Source of the DNA: Actinomycetota bacterium
Lineage (GTDB): Bacteria; Actinomycetota; Geothermincolia; Fen-727; Anoxymicrobiaceae
DNA length: 7,637 bases
Assembly: GCA_016649525.1 (NCBI GenBank)
Contig: JAENXM010000079.1
Location: 1-7,637, forward strand
Reading direction: 5' to 3'
The position numbers and the translations under genes are program-made. The notes beneath the pieces were generated by a model. It worked only from the letters and a program-made list of their open reading frames with translations, ran no database searches and had not been told where the DNA came from. The first letter of the stretch is position 1, and every line of letters begins with the position of its first letter. This document shows, in pieces, positions 1-6,269 of this stretch.

Positions 1-2448
1 AATCTCGAGTTCAGGGCGGGGGTTACCAGGGAGGAGCTCAGGACGGTTTTCTCCCTGCTGGGGGAGATAGGTGACAACCAGGAAATGCGCGCGAACCTCG
101 CGAACGAACTGGCAGAGCGTGGCGTGACCAATGCCTCTGTCAATCAGCGCGTGTATGTCGCGGTGGAGACCGCCGGTGACGGGACCGACCTCGTCGGAGC
201 AGGGGTGAGAAAAGCCACTCCTCTTGACGCGCTCAAGGACGAACTCCTCATCAGGTACCTGATGGCGAAGATAGACCTCGGCCAGGTACAGGACGCGGAC
301 TTACTCGAGGTCCTCTCCGACCCGGAGAAGGTCGGAGGGCTGATGTCGAGGTTCCTTGCCGAGGAAGGGTCGGAGGGCGGGGTTCTCATCAGGAGCCAGA
401 GGGCGGAGGACGCGCTGAACCGGCTCTCTGCGATGATCTCGTCTGTCGAGGACAAGGGCCTGAGGGAATCGCTTCAGGACACGGTGACCTCGATCATCTC
501 CGAGATGAACCCGCGCGAGATGACGAGCATACTCACCGGCCACGGACCCGCGGACCTGGACATCATGCACGTACGGCAGAACGTGATCTCCATGTTAAAA
601 GACGAGCAGTTATTCGGGATCGTGGACTCGCTCATCGACGAGTACATTGACATGAAGGAGGAGGTCGGCGAGCTCGGCTCGGGGTGGACCAGGAACAGGC
701 TGAAGGACCTCAACGATTTACTCCTGGAGGTGCGCGGCGGGAGACTCGGCGGCACCCTTGCGGAGGGAATAGACAGGAGGCTCGACGAGGCCGGGATACA
801 GGAGGAGCGTGAGCCCGGTACCGGCGTTCGCATACTGTCCGCGTACCAGCTGCTTGGCGGACCGCTCGAGGAGGAGCAGATCCCGGATCTCGGGGAGGGG
901 GTCGACAACACCGTCCCGATGCAGATCCAGCAGCTCTACTCGATGAGGGAAAACGAGCTTGCGGCGGGCCTGCTGCTCAAGCTCGCTGAGAATCTCAAAG
1001 ACCGCCCAGGGAACGTGCGGAGGTTTGCGGCTTATCTCGTGAGAGAGACCCTAAACTTGTTGGATCCGCCCGAGAGGATGACTGCGGCCAAGGTGCTGGA
1101 GCCCATACTTATGGAGGCCGCCGGCGGTGAGCACGATTTCATGGCTTTTGCAAGGGAGATCGATTCGATAGCAACGGTGGTCGAGCTCTACCTGAGGGAG
1201 GACAGGGCAGAAGAGGTGTCGGGCATACTGGAGTTTCTTATCAGGGAGGCATCCGGCGAAGGGGAGAAGGGGCCCGAGCTTGTAAAGCACGCGACCCTGG
1301 TGCTCGAGAGGCTGGTAGGGCCTGATGGTGTCATATCCCCGGAGACTCTGCTCACTGAAGAGGACAGCGAAAGACTGGTTCGCACCGTCAGGGTGCTGGC
1401 GATGCTGGGGCCGGACGCCCTGTCCCCGTTGGTGGAAATGGTAAAGGAGCGCGGCCATATGGAGTTGCGGGACGGCGCGGTCTCGGCGCTTGGCGCAGCG
1501 GGCCCTGTCGGATCGCAGGCGCTGATAGCGGAGCTCTCGAGGAAAAACCCCTGGTACGCTTACCGGAACATCCTCAACATCCTGGCCGACATCAAGTGCG
1601 TGGAGGCGGTCGGGCAGATAGGTGCGATGGTGCGCCATCCCGATGGGCGTATCCGCCGCGAGGCGGTGAGGAGCCTGGGGCGGATCGGCGACCCCGGCTC
1701 CCGCACAGTCGTGCTCGAAGCGGCGGACGACAGCAGTCCGGCGGTGCGGCGGACGGCGGTCAGGGTGCTCGGCATGTTCAAGGACCCGGGTGTCGCCGAT
1801 TACCTGTTCGATATCATCTATGCAGCCGGCCAGGGTCCACGGGCAAAGGAGGAGGAGGGAATAGCGGAGGCGGCCTGTCTGGCACTCGGGGATCTGCGTG
1901 ACAGGAGCCTGGTCCCGCGGCTTCTGGAACTTGTCAGGAAAGGGGGGCTGTTCCGCAAGGGGATGCCCGATGAAGTCAGAGCCGCTGCATGTGTAGCGCT
2001 CGGCACGATAGGTGACCCGTCGGCGGTGCCAGTGCTCGAGAAAGCGGCCAAGGACGCGAGCGCGGTGGTCCGGAGCAGCGCCGAGAAAGCGCTTCGCAGG
2101 CTGAAGGGGGTTGTCACGGCTCCTGAGCCGGCCACGCCGGAAGAGATACGCGAGGCGATGGAGCGAAGGGCGGCGAGGAACGTCAACCAGAGTCCGCCTC
2201 CCGTAGAGCAGGTCACCGGACCGCCAGAAAGACCCGGGCCAGAGCGCCCCGAGCGGCCTTCACCCGATTATCCCGTGCAGCGTCAAGTGGATGCGCCGCC
2301 GCCACCCGAACCCGGGACGCCAGGGTCGAGGCCAACGACCCCGCCGCCCCCGGAGTGGCCTCCCGAACCGCCTGAGCCTCCACGGTCTCCACCGACGGAT
2401 TGGCCTCCCGGTGCGCCGGGAGGCCCGCTTCCTCCATCGGAGCGGTAG
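1..2448 (+). CDS. HEAT-repeat protein with proline-rich C-terminal tail (5' partial)
   Basis: The reading frame is open from base 1. The first ATG, at 85, has no good Shine-Dalgarno, and the codons before it (LEFRAGVTREELRTVFSLL) read as real protein, so the start lies upstream of the window and at least 815 residues are present. The N-terminal part resembles a compact alpha/beta module (FRxGVTxEEL, then LAERGV and VNQRVYVAV). The middle is helical and acidic. From about 1381 to 2106 there are some six to seven HEAT-like helical repeats with the usual signatures (IRREAVRSLGRIGDP, VRRTAVRVLGMFKDP, VRAAACVALGTIGDP, VRSSAEKALRRL). From about 2188 to the stop the protein is roughly 40% proline, with PPPP and WPP clusters, and is probably disordered. 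HEAT solenoids are protein-interaction scaffolds; the partner is not visible here. No signal peptide or membrane segment is seen in the visible part. The gene converges on the DUF2229 operon with a 12-bp gap. The HEAT assignment is firm; the cellular role is unknown. Confidence 0.85.
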   Translation, partial: NLEFRAGVTREELRTVFSLLGEIGDNQEMRANLANELAERGVTNASVNQRVYVAVETAGDGTDLVGAGVRKATPLDALKDELLIRYLMAKIDLGQVQDADLLEVLSDPEKVGGLMSRFLAEEGSEGGVLIRSQRAEDALNRLSAMISSVEDKGLRESLQDTVTSIISEMNPREMTSILTGHGPADLDIMHVRQNVISMLKDEQLFGIVDSLIDEYIDMKEEVGELGSGWTRNRLKDLNDLLLEVRGGRLGGTLAEGIDRRLDEAGIQEEREPGTGVRILSAYQLLGGPLEEEQIPDLGEGVDNTVPMQIQQLYSMRENELAAGLLLKLAENLKDRPGNVRRFAAYLVRETLNLLDPPERMTAAKVLEPILMEAAGGEHDFMAFAREIDSIATVVELYLREDRAEEVSGILEFLIREASGEGEKGPELVKHATLVLERLVGPDGVISPETLLTEEDSERLVRTVRVLAMLGPDALSPLVEMVKERGHMELRDGAVSALGAAGPVGSQALIAELSRKNPWYAYRNILNILADIKCVEAVGQIGAMVRHPDGRIRREAVRSLGRIGDPGSRTVVLEAADDSSPAVRRTAVRVLGMFKDPGVADYLFDIIYAAGQGPRAKEEEGIAEAACLALGDLRDRSLVPRLLELVRKGGLFRKGMPDEVRAAACVALGTIGDPSAVPVLEKAAKDASAVVRSSAEKALRRLKGVVTAPEPATPEEIREAMERRAARNVNQSPPPVEQVTGPPERPGPERPERPSPDYPVQRQVDAPPPPEPGTPGSRPTTPPPPEWPPEPPEPPRSPPTDWPPGAPGGPLPPSER
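2402..2425. repeat. Perfect 10-bp inverted repeat, 4-nt loop, at convergent gene ends
   Basis: The arms GGCCTCCCGG and CCGGGAGGCC are perfect complements around the loop TGCG. The element lies inside the last codons of the HEAT-repeat gene (encoding WPPGAPGG) and about 36 bp beyond the stop of the minus-strand gene. It would fold stably in transcripts from either strand. No T-tract follows on either strand, so it is not a classical intrinsic terminator. It could still pause polymerase or protect 3' ends between the convergent genes. It may also simply reflect GC-rich proline and glycine codons. Confidence 0.5.
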
Positions 2449-2460
2449 TGTAGGGAAACG

Positions 2461-3570
2461 TTAGCTTCTGGCTTTCATTATTCTTGCCGGCGGGCGCTTC
2501 CTCCGCCTCTGCCTGAGGAGGTCCACGAATGCCTCGAGCCTTGTGGCGACGCCGGTAGGCGAGGCGTGTTCATCGAGGCAGAGGTTTAGCACGGGGATAT
2601 CGAACTCGGACTCGATACGTGGAAGTATCGTTCGACATATGTTCTCGGGCATGCACGTGAACGGATAAAGGTGGAGCACCCCGTCGTATCCACTGCGCGC
2701 GGCGTTTATGGTGCCCGCGATTGTCTGGTGTTCTTCGCCCCCGAGCACGTAAGCGATATATGGCTTTGCGATCCGGCGCGCCCTGTACTCGTCTATCGTT
2801 ATGCGCGGGTCCGTCTTGAGCGGCCGGAACAGCCACTTGTAGACGCTCATGACAGGGTAGGACATTACCCCCATCTCGCCGAGCCTGCGCTCGATGTCGA
2901 AGTTGAGCGACGGCTCGAGGACGGCGTAGATCTCTCCGAGGACGGCGATCCGCAGCGGTTCCTCCCTGTCTCTATCAAGTTCGACGTCTTCAAGAAGGCC
3001 GAGCGCCCCGGAAAGCGCCGCGTCTATCTGTTCGAGGCTCGGCGCTTCGTGGATAAGCGAGAGGCCCTCGGTGAGCGCCCGGGAAGTGGAGCCGCGTCTG
3101 CCTTCGAAGGGCCTGATCTGCCTGGACTTGATTTCCAGCTTATCGACGGCCTCGGCCTTGCGCTTGAAATGCCTGAACGCCCTGAACCAGCCGAGCGTGA
3201 GGTTGCCCTCGACGGTCGGCCTGAACTTGTTGTAGACGTACCCGATGCCGTCCCGCCCGAGCAGTATGCTGTCGAACTCGAACCCGGCGTCGCGCAGTAT
3301 CTGGTGCTGGACCCTCCCGTAGTAACCGAAGCGGCAGGCCCACATCCCGCTGACCATGGCGAGCGTATCGGCTCCCATCTGGAGTGAGCGCAGGTTGTCG
3401 CCGAGGTTCACCTTGAACGGCAGGCAGACGAACTCCGGGGCATGGAGCGCGCCGATGTCGATGGTCTTTCGGGTAGGCCGCGGTGGGACGATTACCTCGG
3501 CGCCGAGGTTGGACAGAAGCGAGGACAATGCTATGTAAGCGTTTCCCATGTGCGGGAATGAGACCTTCAT
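2461..3570 (-). CDS. DUF2229 / acyl-CoA dehydratase activase-related protein (second gene of pair)
   Basis: This 369-residue protein begins MKVSFPHMGNAYIAL, the typical opening of the 'CoA protein activase' / 2-hydroxyglutaryl-CoA dehydratase-related (DUF2229) proteins. A longer frame back to 3663 only adds low-quality residues that overlap the upstream gene, so ATG 3570 is preferred. It follows the upstream stop by 4 bp and has no clear Shine-Dalgarno, which suggests translational coupling. Family landmarks are FVCLPFKVNLGDN (C49), ACRFGYYG (C79), YPFTCMPENIC (C306, C312) and LCLDEHASPTGVATRLEAFVDLL (C331, residues 330-352). The cysteines could ligate an iron-sulfur cluster, as in dehydratase and activator relatives. 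The ASKHA ATPase part of true activators such as HgdC is absent. As I recall it, the family usually reads CGPCRFGYY around residue 76-84; here it is MWACRFGYYG, so one cysteine appears lost. Cytoplasmic; the exact reaction is unknown. Confidence 0.85.
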   Translation of the reverse strand: MKVSFPHMGNAYIALSSLLSNLGAEVIVPPRPTRKTIDIGALHAPEFVCLPFKVNLGDNLRSLQMGADTLAMVSGMWACRFGYYGRVQHQILRDAGFEFDSILLGRDGIGYVYNKFRPTVEGNLTLGWFRAFRHFKRKAEAVDKLEIKSRQIRPFEGRRGSTSRALTEGLSLIHEAPSLEQIDAALSGALGLLEDVELDRDREEPLRIAVLGEIYAVLEPSLNFDIERRLGEMGVMSYPVMSVYKWLFRPLKTDPRITIDEYRARRIAKPYIAYVLGGEEHQTIAGTINAARSGYDGVLHLYPFTCMPENICRTILPRIESEFDIPVLNLCLDEHASPTGVATRLEAFVDLLRQRRRKRPPARIMKARS

Positions 3571-3574
3571 CGTT

Positions 3575-4594
3575 CTAGTTGGGGTCAGGCGCCGTTGTTC
3601 GCGTCCGGGAGCGGCGGATGAGGTCGACGAAAGCCTCCACGCGTGTCGCCACCCCTGCCTCACCGGTGTGCTCGTCCAGAACCAGGGTCATGAGCGGCGG
3701 GCTCTTCTCGGTGCGGACCTCTCTTGTGATTATCTCGCTTATTATCGAGTCAGGGCCGCAGGCGAACCCGATGACCAGCATCACGCCGTCTATGTCGTCG
3801 CGCGAGAGGAAATGCGAAGCAGCGCCGAGGAGCTCCTTCTCGTAGCTCCAGGATATGCCCGGGTAGCGGGCGAGCTCCTCCTCGACGACTGCGGAGGGCA
3901 CCTGTGTGATGAAGCTGACGTTCGCTCCGAGCCTCTCGAGCTTTCGGGGGAGATTGTTGCTGATGAACGGGTCGAAGACGAGGTACTCGTGTCCGACGAG
4001 CGCGATGTTGAGGTCCCCGCCGCCGGTTCTTTCAGGGCCTGCCCTGGAGCCGCTCCCGTTACCACCGCCGTTTGAGAGCACCGCTTCGATCGCCTCCTCG
4101 GGGGGCACTCCGTTCAGCAGCTCCGCCTGGTACAGCCGCTCCACTTCGAGGGCTCCCCCGAGCGCCCTTTTCGCCCGGGCTCCGGTGACGCCGAAGGAAC
4201 CAGCGAGTCTCTTGGCGCTGGACTTGAGCGGCATGTTCTGCACGTCGACCACGAAGTCGATGATGGGCGGGAGGCCGGAGAGCGAGCTCTTTATCATGTC
4301 CGGAAGGCCTATCAGCTTCGGGCAGGTGTATGTGTCGCCCTCGCCTTTCTCGACCGACACGAGCCTGGATATGAAAAGGTAATCGACCTTGTCCACAAGG
4401 TCGAGCACGTGACCGTAGAAGAGCTTCACCGGCACGCATATGTCGTCGACGCAGTGGCGGACCCCGTCCTCGAGCAGATGCTTGCCAGTATGCCTTGACA
4501 CGACGACCTCTGCCCCGAGCCCCTCCAGGAGGCTCTTCCAGAACGGGAAGTAACGATAGTATGAGAGTGCTCTTGGGATGCCGACCTTAACCAT
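3575..4594 (-). CDS. DUF2229 / 2-hydroxyacyl-CoA dehydratase-related protein (first gene of pair)
   Basis: This 339-residue protein opens MVKVGIPRALSYYRYFPFWK, which is characteristic of the partner subfamily that accompanies the MKV.FPHMG proteins in many anaerobes. Landmarks are HCVDDICVPVKLFYGHV (C48, C53), YTCPKLIGLPDMIK (C91), IGFACGPDS (C279) and LVLDEHTGEAGVATRVEAFVDLI (residues 305-326). The last is shared almost word for word with the downstream gene, so the two are paralogues. A glycine/serine-rich linker (about 174-194) separates two Rossmann-like halves. It is probably an iron-sulfur protein related to the 2-hydroxyglutaryl-CoA dehydratase system, although no dehydratase subunits or ATPase activator lie in this window. 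The start at 4594 sits 7 nt after a TATAAT box with no Shine-Dalgarno, so it is probably leaderless. The C-terminal residues APDP are encoded by a motif resembling the head of the repeat at 6247. The family call is firm; substrate and reaction are unknown. Confidence 0.87.
   Translation of the reverse strand: MVKVGIPRALSYYRYFPFWKSLLEGLGAEVVVSRHTGKHLLEDGVRHCVDDICVPVKLFYGHVLDLVDKVDYLFISRLVSVEKGEGDTYTCPKLIGLPDMIKSSLSGLPPIIDFVVDVQNMPLKSSAKRLAGSFGVTGARAKRALGGALEVERLYQAELLNGVPPEEAIEAVLSNGGGNGSGSRAGPERTGGGDLNIALVGHEYLVFDPFISNNLPRKLERLGANVSFITQVPSAVVEEELARYPGISWSYEKELLGAASHFLSRDDIDGVMLVIGFACGPDSIISEIITREVRTEKSPPLMTLVLDEHTGEAGVATRVEAFVDLIRRSRTRTTAPDPN
3580..3593 (+). repeat. Solitary REP-head-like motif TGGGGTCAGGCGCC
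   Basis: The 14 bases match the internal head TGGGGCCAGGCACC (6275-6288) at 12 of 14 positions, and share the first ten bases (TGGGGTCAGG) with the outer arm beginning at 6247. The motif covers the last codons of the first DUF2229 gene, 3 bp before its stop and 10-23 bp upstream of the second gene's ATG. No matching opposite arm is visible nearby, so it is either a degenerate half element or chance similarity. Confidence 0.35.
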
Positions 4595-4599
4595 GTCGA

Positions 4600-4613
4600 T
4601 AATTATATAATTA
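4600..4613. promoter_or_regulatory. 14-bp AT palindrome with overlapping divergent -10 boxes
   Basis: TAATTATATAATTA is a perfect palindrome in a GC-rich setting. It contains TATAAT on the plus strand (4606-4611) and on the minus strand (4607-4602). On the minus strand the box ends 7 nt before the ATG at 4594, so transcription would start at or next to the start codon, giving a leaderless DUF2229 mRNA. On the plus strand the start would be near 4618, giving a leader of about 35 nt that contains the GGGGAGG for the GerMN gene. No convincing -35 hexamer is seen at 16-18 bp spacing on either strand. Two polymerases could not occupy the site together. It could also be an operator for a dimeric regulator. 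Confidence 0.6.
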
Positions 4614-4643
4614 AAGAGCCTTATGGTTCAGGTTTACGGCATC

Positions 4644-4650
4644 GGGGAGG
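4644..4650 (+). promoter_or_regulatory. Shine-Dalgarno GGGGAGG deciding the GerMN gene start
   Basis: The site lies 2 nt before ATG 4653 and 5 nt before GTG 4656. It argues against the first in-frame ATG at 4623, which has no Shine-Dalgarno and would lie only about 5 nt after the predicted transcription start. GTG 4656 has the better spacing; ATG 4653 has the better codon. Confidence 0.55.
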
Positions 4651-4652
4651 TA

Positions 4653-5162
4653 ATGGTGCACAAGCGATTACGGGGTCCGGTGGTTCTCCTTGCGATATCT
4701 TTTGCGCTTGTTCTCGCGCTTGCCGGGTGCGGCGGCAATGGAGGGGTGACTACCCAGCCGAAGACGGTCCCCACGATCCCGAAGACCACCCCTGTCGAAA
4801 AGGTCGCGGTGCTGGTTTTTTTCATGCAGGGCGAGCAGGGGACGCCGGTGACACGTAATGTCGAGACGGGAGGCGCCGAGGAGGCGCTCGCAGAGCTGCT
4901 CAAGGGCCCCACCGAGGGCGAGAAGCAGGGCGGCCTTTTCTCCCCGATACCCGAGGGGACCGGATTGAACAGTTACGCGGTCGAGGGCGAAACCGCGAAG
5001 GTCGATTTCTCCGGCGAGCTTCTGAAGTTCGGCGGCGGCTCGGCGGCCGTTCGCGGCATCACCACGGAGATAAACGAGACGGTTCTCGCCAACGACTCGA
5101 GGGTCAGGACCGTGGAGATCACGATAGACGGGCAGCCCGCGGAGGAGGTCCTTCAGCCCTGA
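4653..5162 (+). CDS. GerMN-domain lipoprotein
   Basis: From ATG 4653 the product is 169 residues (168 from GTG 4656). A basic N-terminus (HKRLRGP) and a hydrophobic stretch lead to the lipobox LAGC, with Cys26 as the predicted lipidation site, so the protein should be anchored on the outer face of the membrane. A short Thr/Pro linker follows, then a GerMN domain (about residues 48-166) recognisable by FFMQGEQGTPV, a central EEALAELLKGPTEGEK...LFSPIPEGT segment, TAKVDFSGEL and the C-terminal strand VRTVEITIDGQP. GerMN domains occur in spore germination protein GerM and in LpqB, and also in many envelope proteins of non-sporulating bacteria, so sporulation cannot be inferred. The gene diverges from the DUF2229 operon and overlaps the kinase gene tail-to-tail by 10 bp. 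Domain call strong; role unknown. Confidence 0.87.
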   Translation: MVHKRLRGPVVLLAISFALVLALAGCGGNGGVTTQPKTVPTIPKTTPVEKVAVLVFFMQGEQGTPVTRNVETGGAEEALAELLKGPTEGEKQGGLFSPIPEGTGLNSYAVEGETAKVDFSGELLKFGGGSAAVRGITTEINETVLANDSRVRTVEITIDGQPAEEVLQP

Positions 5163-5190
5163 GCATGGGCGGCGGGCCTGAACCTTTTTT
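5152..5190 (+). terminator. Possible intrinsic terminator of the GerMN gene
   Basis: TTCAGCCC (5152-5159) can pair with GGG-C-CTGAA (5174-5182) with one bulged C and a 14-nt loop. After two C residues comes a run of six T (5185-5190). The stem is short and imperfect. The element lies in the final codons of both convergent genes, and the T-run also encodes lysines of the kinase on the other strand, so it may be coincidental. Confidence 0.35.
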
Positions 5191-5638
5191 GCATCTTTAT
5201 CTTCGTCCCGTGCGCGCCCGTCTCCGCTTCGACCTTGTCCATGAGCGAATATATTATCAGCAGCCCGCGGCCCTCGAGCGCATCCGGGTCCGGCGGCGCG
5301 GGAGGCAGTATCTCGGGGTCGAAGCCGTTTCCGCTGTCCTCCACCTCGATGATCACGCGGTTAGCGAACACCCTGCATATCACGTCGACCGGGCATTCGT
5401 TCTCGGGGTTGTGGAGCAGCGAGTTCTTGCAGGCCTCGTGGGTCGCGGAGACGATGTCTTCGATGTGCGGCCCGATGTGCGGGTACGGCTTGAGTGTCGT
5501 GCGGATGAACTCTCTCAGGGTCGTGAGGCTGGAAGCGGATGGCTCGAGCGTGTATCGGCAGACCTTTGCCGGACGGCGTCGGCCCGCGGTTTCTTTCGTT
5601 CGACTTTCTCTGGATCCCGCTTCTTTATCCGGACTCAT
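5153..5638 (-). CDS. RsbW-like anti-sigma factor / HATPase_c_2 serine kinase
   Basis: This 161-residue protein has a charged, probably disordered N-terminal 25 residues followed by a GHKL ATPase fold of the RsbW/SpoIIAB type. The N-box is SATHEACKNSLLHN with E68, K71 and N72; the G1 box is VEDSGNGFD (D101, G103, G105); the G2 box is EGRGLLIIYSLMDKV (residues 122-136) followed by GTKIKM. All nucleotide-binding signatures look intact. Such proteins bind a sigma factor or phosphorylate a STAS anti-anti-sigma partner. Neither a sigma factor, an RsbV-type STAS protein nor a PP2C phosphatase is adjacent, so it looks like an orphan. ATG 5638 has GGAG 10 nt upstream, which is long but usable. It diverges from the carbonic anhydrase-like gene and converges on the GerMN gene with a 10-bp overlap. 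Its target is unknown. Confidence 0.85.
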   Translation of the reverse strand: MSPDKEAGSRESRTKETAGRRRPAKVCRYTLEPSASSLTTLREFIRTTLKPYPHIGPHIEDIVSATHEACKNSLLHNPENECPVDVICRVFANRVIIEVEDSGNGFDPEILPPAPPDPDALEGRGLLIIYSLMDKVEAETGAHGTKIKMQKRFRPAAHAQG

Positions 5639-5678
5639 TGCCTGCTTTCTCCGGTTTCATTTTAACCAGGCCATTCTA

Positions 5679-5707
5679 TAGACTTTAAACGAACTAATAA
5701 ACATAAA
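5679..5707 (+). promoter_or_regulatory. Candidate sigma-70-type promoter for the carbonic anhydrase-like gene
   Basis: TAGACT (5679-5684) and CATAAA (5702-5707) are 17 bp apart, each two mismatches from consensus, in the AT-rich divergent spacer 5655-5725. Transcription would start near 5714, giving a leader of about 28 nt. Other AT-rich hexamers overlap it, so the exact boxes are uncertain. Confidence 0.3.
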
Positions 5708-5730
5708 GTTACGTCAAAAGAGTCTTAACC

Positions 5731-5737
5731 GGGAGGT
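5731..5737 (+). promoter_or_regulatory. Shine-Dalgarno GGGAGGT of the carbonic anhydrase-like gene
   Basis: This strong ribosome-binding site lies 4 nt before ATG 5742 and supports that start. It overlaps a small potential hairpin: AACC (5727-5730), GNRA-type loop GGGA, and GGTT (5735-5738), extendable by two U-G pairs. The hairpin would partly hide the site in the mRNA but is short. Confidence 0.6.
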
Positions 5738-5741
5738 TGGT

Positions 5742-6269
5742 ATGCTGGTAGAGATCGATGGCAAGAAACCGGATGTAGCCCCCGATGCCTTTGTCGCCCC
5801 GACGGCGGTGCTCATCGGCGAAGTGGTTGTTGAGAGCGGGGCGAGCGTATGGTGGGGCGCGGTTCTGAGGGGAGACTGGAACAGGATAAGGATAGGCGCG
5901 CGGTCAAGCGTGCAGGACAACTGCGTGGTGCACGGCACGGTCGTAAACGGCGTGGACGTCGGTACCGACGTGACGGTGGGGCACGCCGCGGTCCTTCACA
6001 GCTGCACAGTCAAGGACGGAGCGTTGATAGGGATAAACTCGACTGTGCTTGACGGAGCGGTGATAGGCGGGGGTGGCGTCGTGTCGGCCGGCTCGGTCGT
6101 TACGCCGCGCACCGAGGTCGAGCCGGGAATGCTCGTCGGCGGAGTCCCCGCGCAACCCATAAAGCCGGTGTCGGAAAAGGCCAGAGAGGGATTCAAGGCG
6201 GGAAAGAAGATGTACGAAGAGCTCGCGCAGAAGTACCTCTCAATATTGGGGTCAGGTCTTGATTCTTGA
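5742..6269 (+). CDS. Gamma-class carbonic anhydrase-like hexapeptide-repeat protein
   Basis: This 175-residue left-handed beta-helix protein belongs to the gamma-carbonic anhydrase / YrdA-CaiE-like family. Hexapeptide repeats run from about residue 14 to 135, followed by a C-terminal alpha-helix (EKAREGFKAGKKMYEELAQKYL). Expected metal ligands are present: H64 in NCVVHG, and H81 and H86 in VGHAAVLHSC. So are the residues corresponding to the Arg/Asp and Gln of Cam (R43 and D45 in VLRGD, Q58 in VQDN). The usual LIGMGA segment is LIGINS here. Metal binding is likely; many relatives show little or no carbonic anhydrase activity, so reversible CO2 hydration is only probable. It is probably a cytoplasmic trimer. 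The final codons G-S-G-L-D-S and the TGA lie in the left arm of a REP-like palindrome, so the native C-terminus has apparently been replaced or extended. It is transcribed away from the kinase gene. Confidence 0.9.
   Translation: MLVEIDGKKPDVAPDAFVAPTAVLIGEVVVESGASVWWGAVLRGDWNRIRIGARSSVQDNCVVHGTVVNGVDVGTDVTVGHAAVLHSCTVKDGALIGINSTVLDGAVIGGGGVVSAGSVVTPRTEVEPGMLVGGVPAQPIKPVSEKAREGFKAGKKMYEELAQKYLSILGSGLDS

Noticed and set aside
85..87. ATG 85 as the true start of the HEAT-repeat gene
   Set aside because: The frame is open from base 1, upstream codons read as conserved-looking protein, and no good ribosome-binding site precedes the ATG.
1051..1638. 195-codon minus-strand ORF inside the HEAT-repeat gene
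   Set aside because: Low-complexity antisense shadow, His/Arg-rich, without domain signature; the plus strand has clear HEAT repeats.
2671..3387. 238-codon plus-strand ORF opposite a DUF2229 gene
   Set aside because: It is a high-GC antisense shadow with Arg/Pro/Glu-rich composition and no recognisable domain, opposite a clear gene.
3571..3663. Upstream start at 3663 for the second DUF2229 gene
   Set aside because: It adds 31 Arg/Ser-rich residues inside the preceding gene, while MKVSFPHMGN at 3570 is the family's normal beginning.
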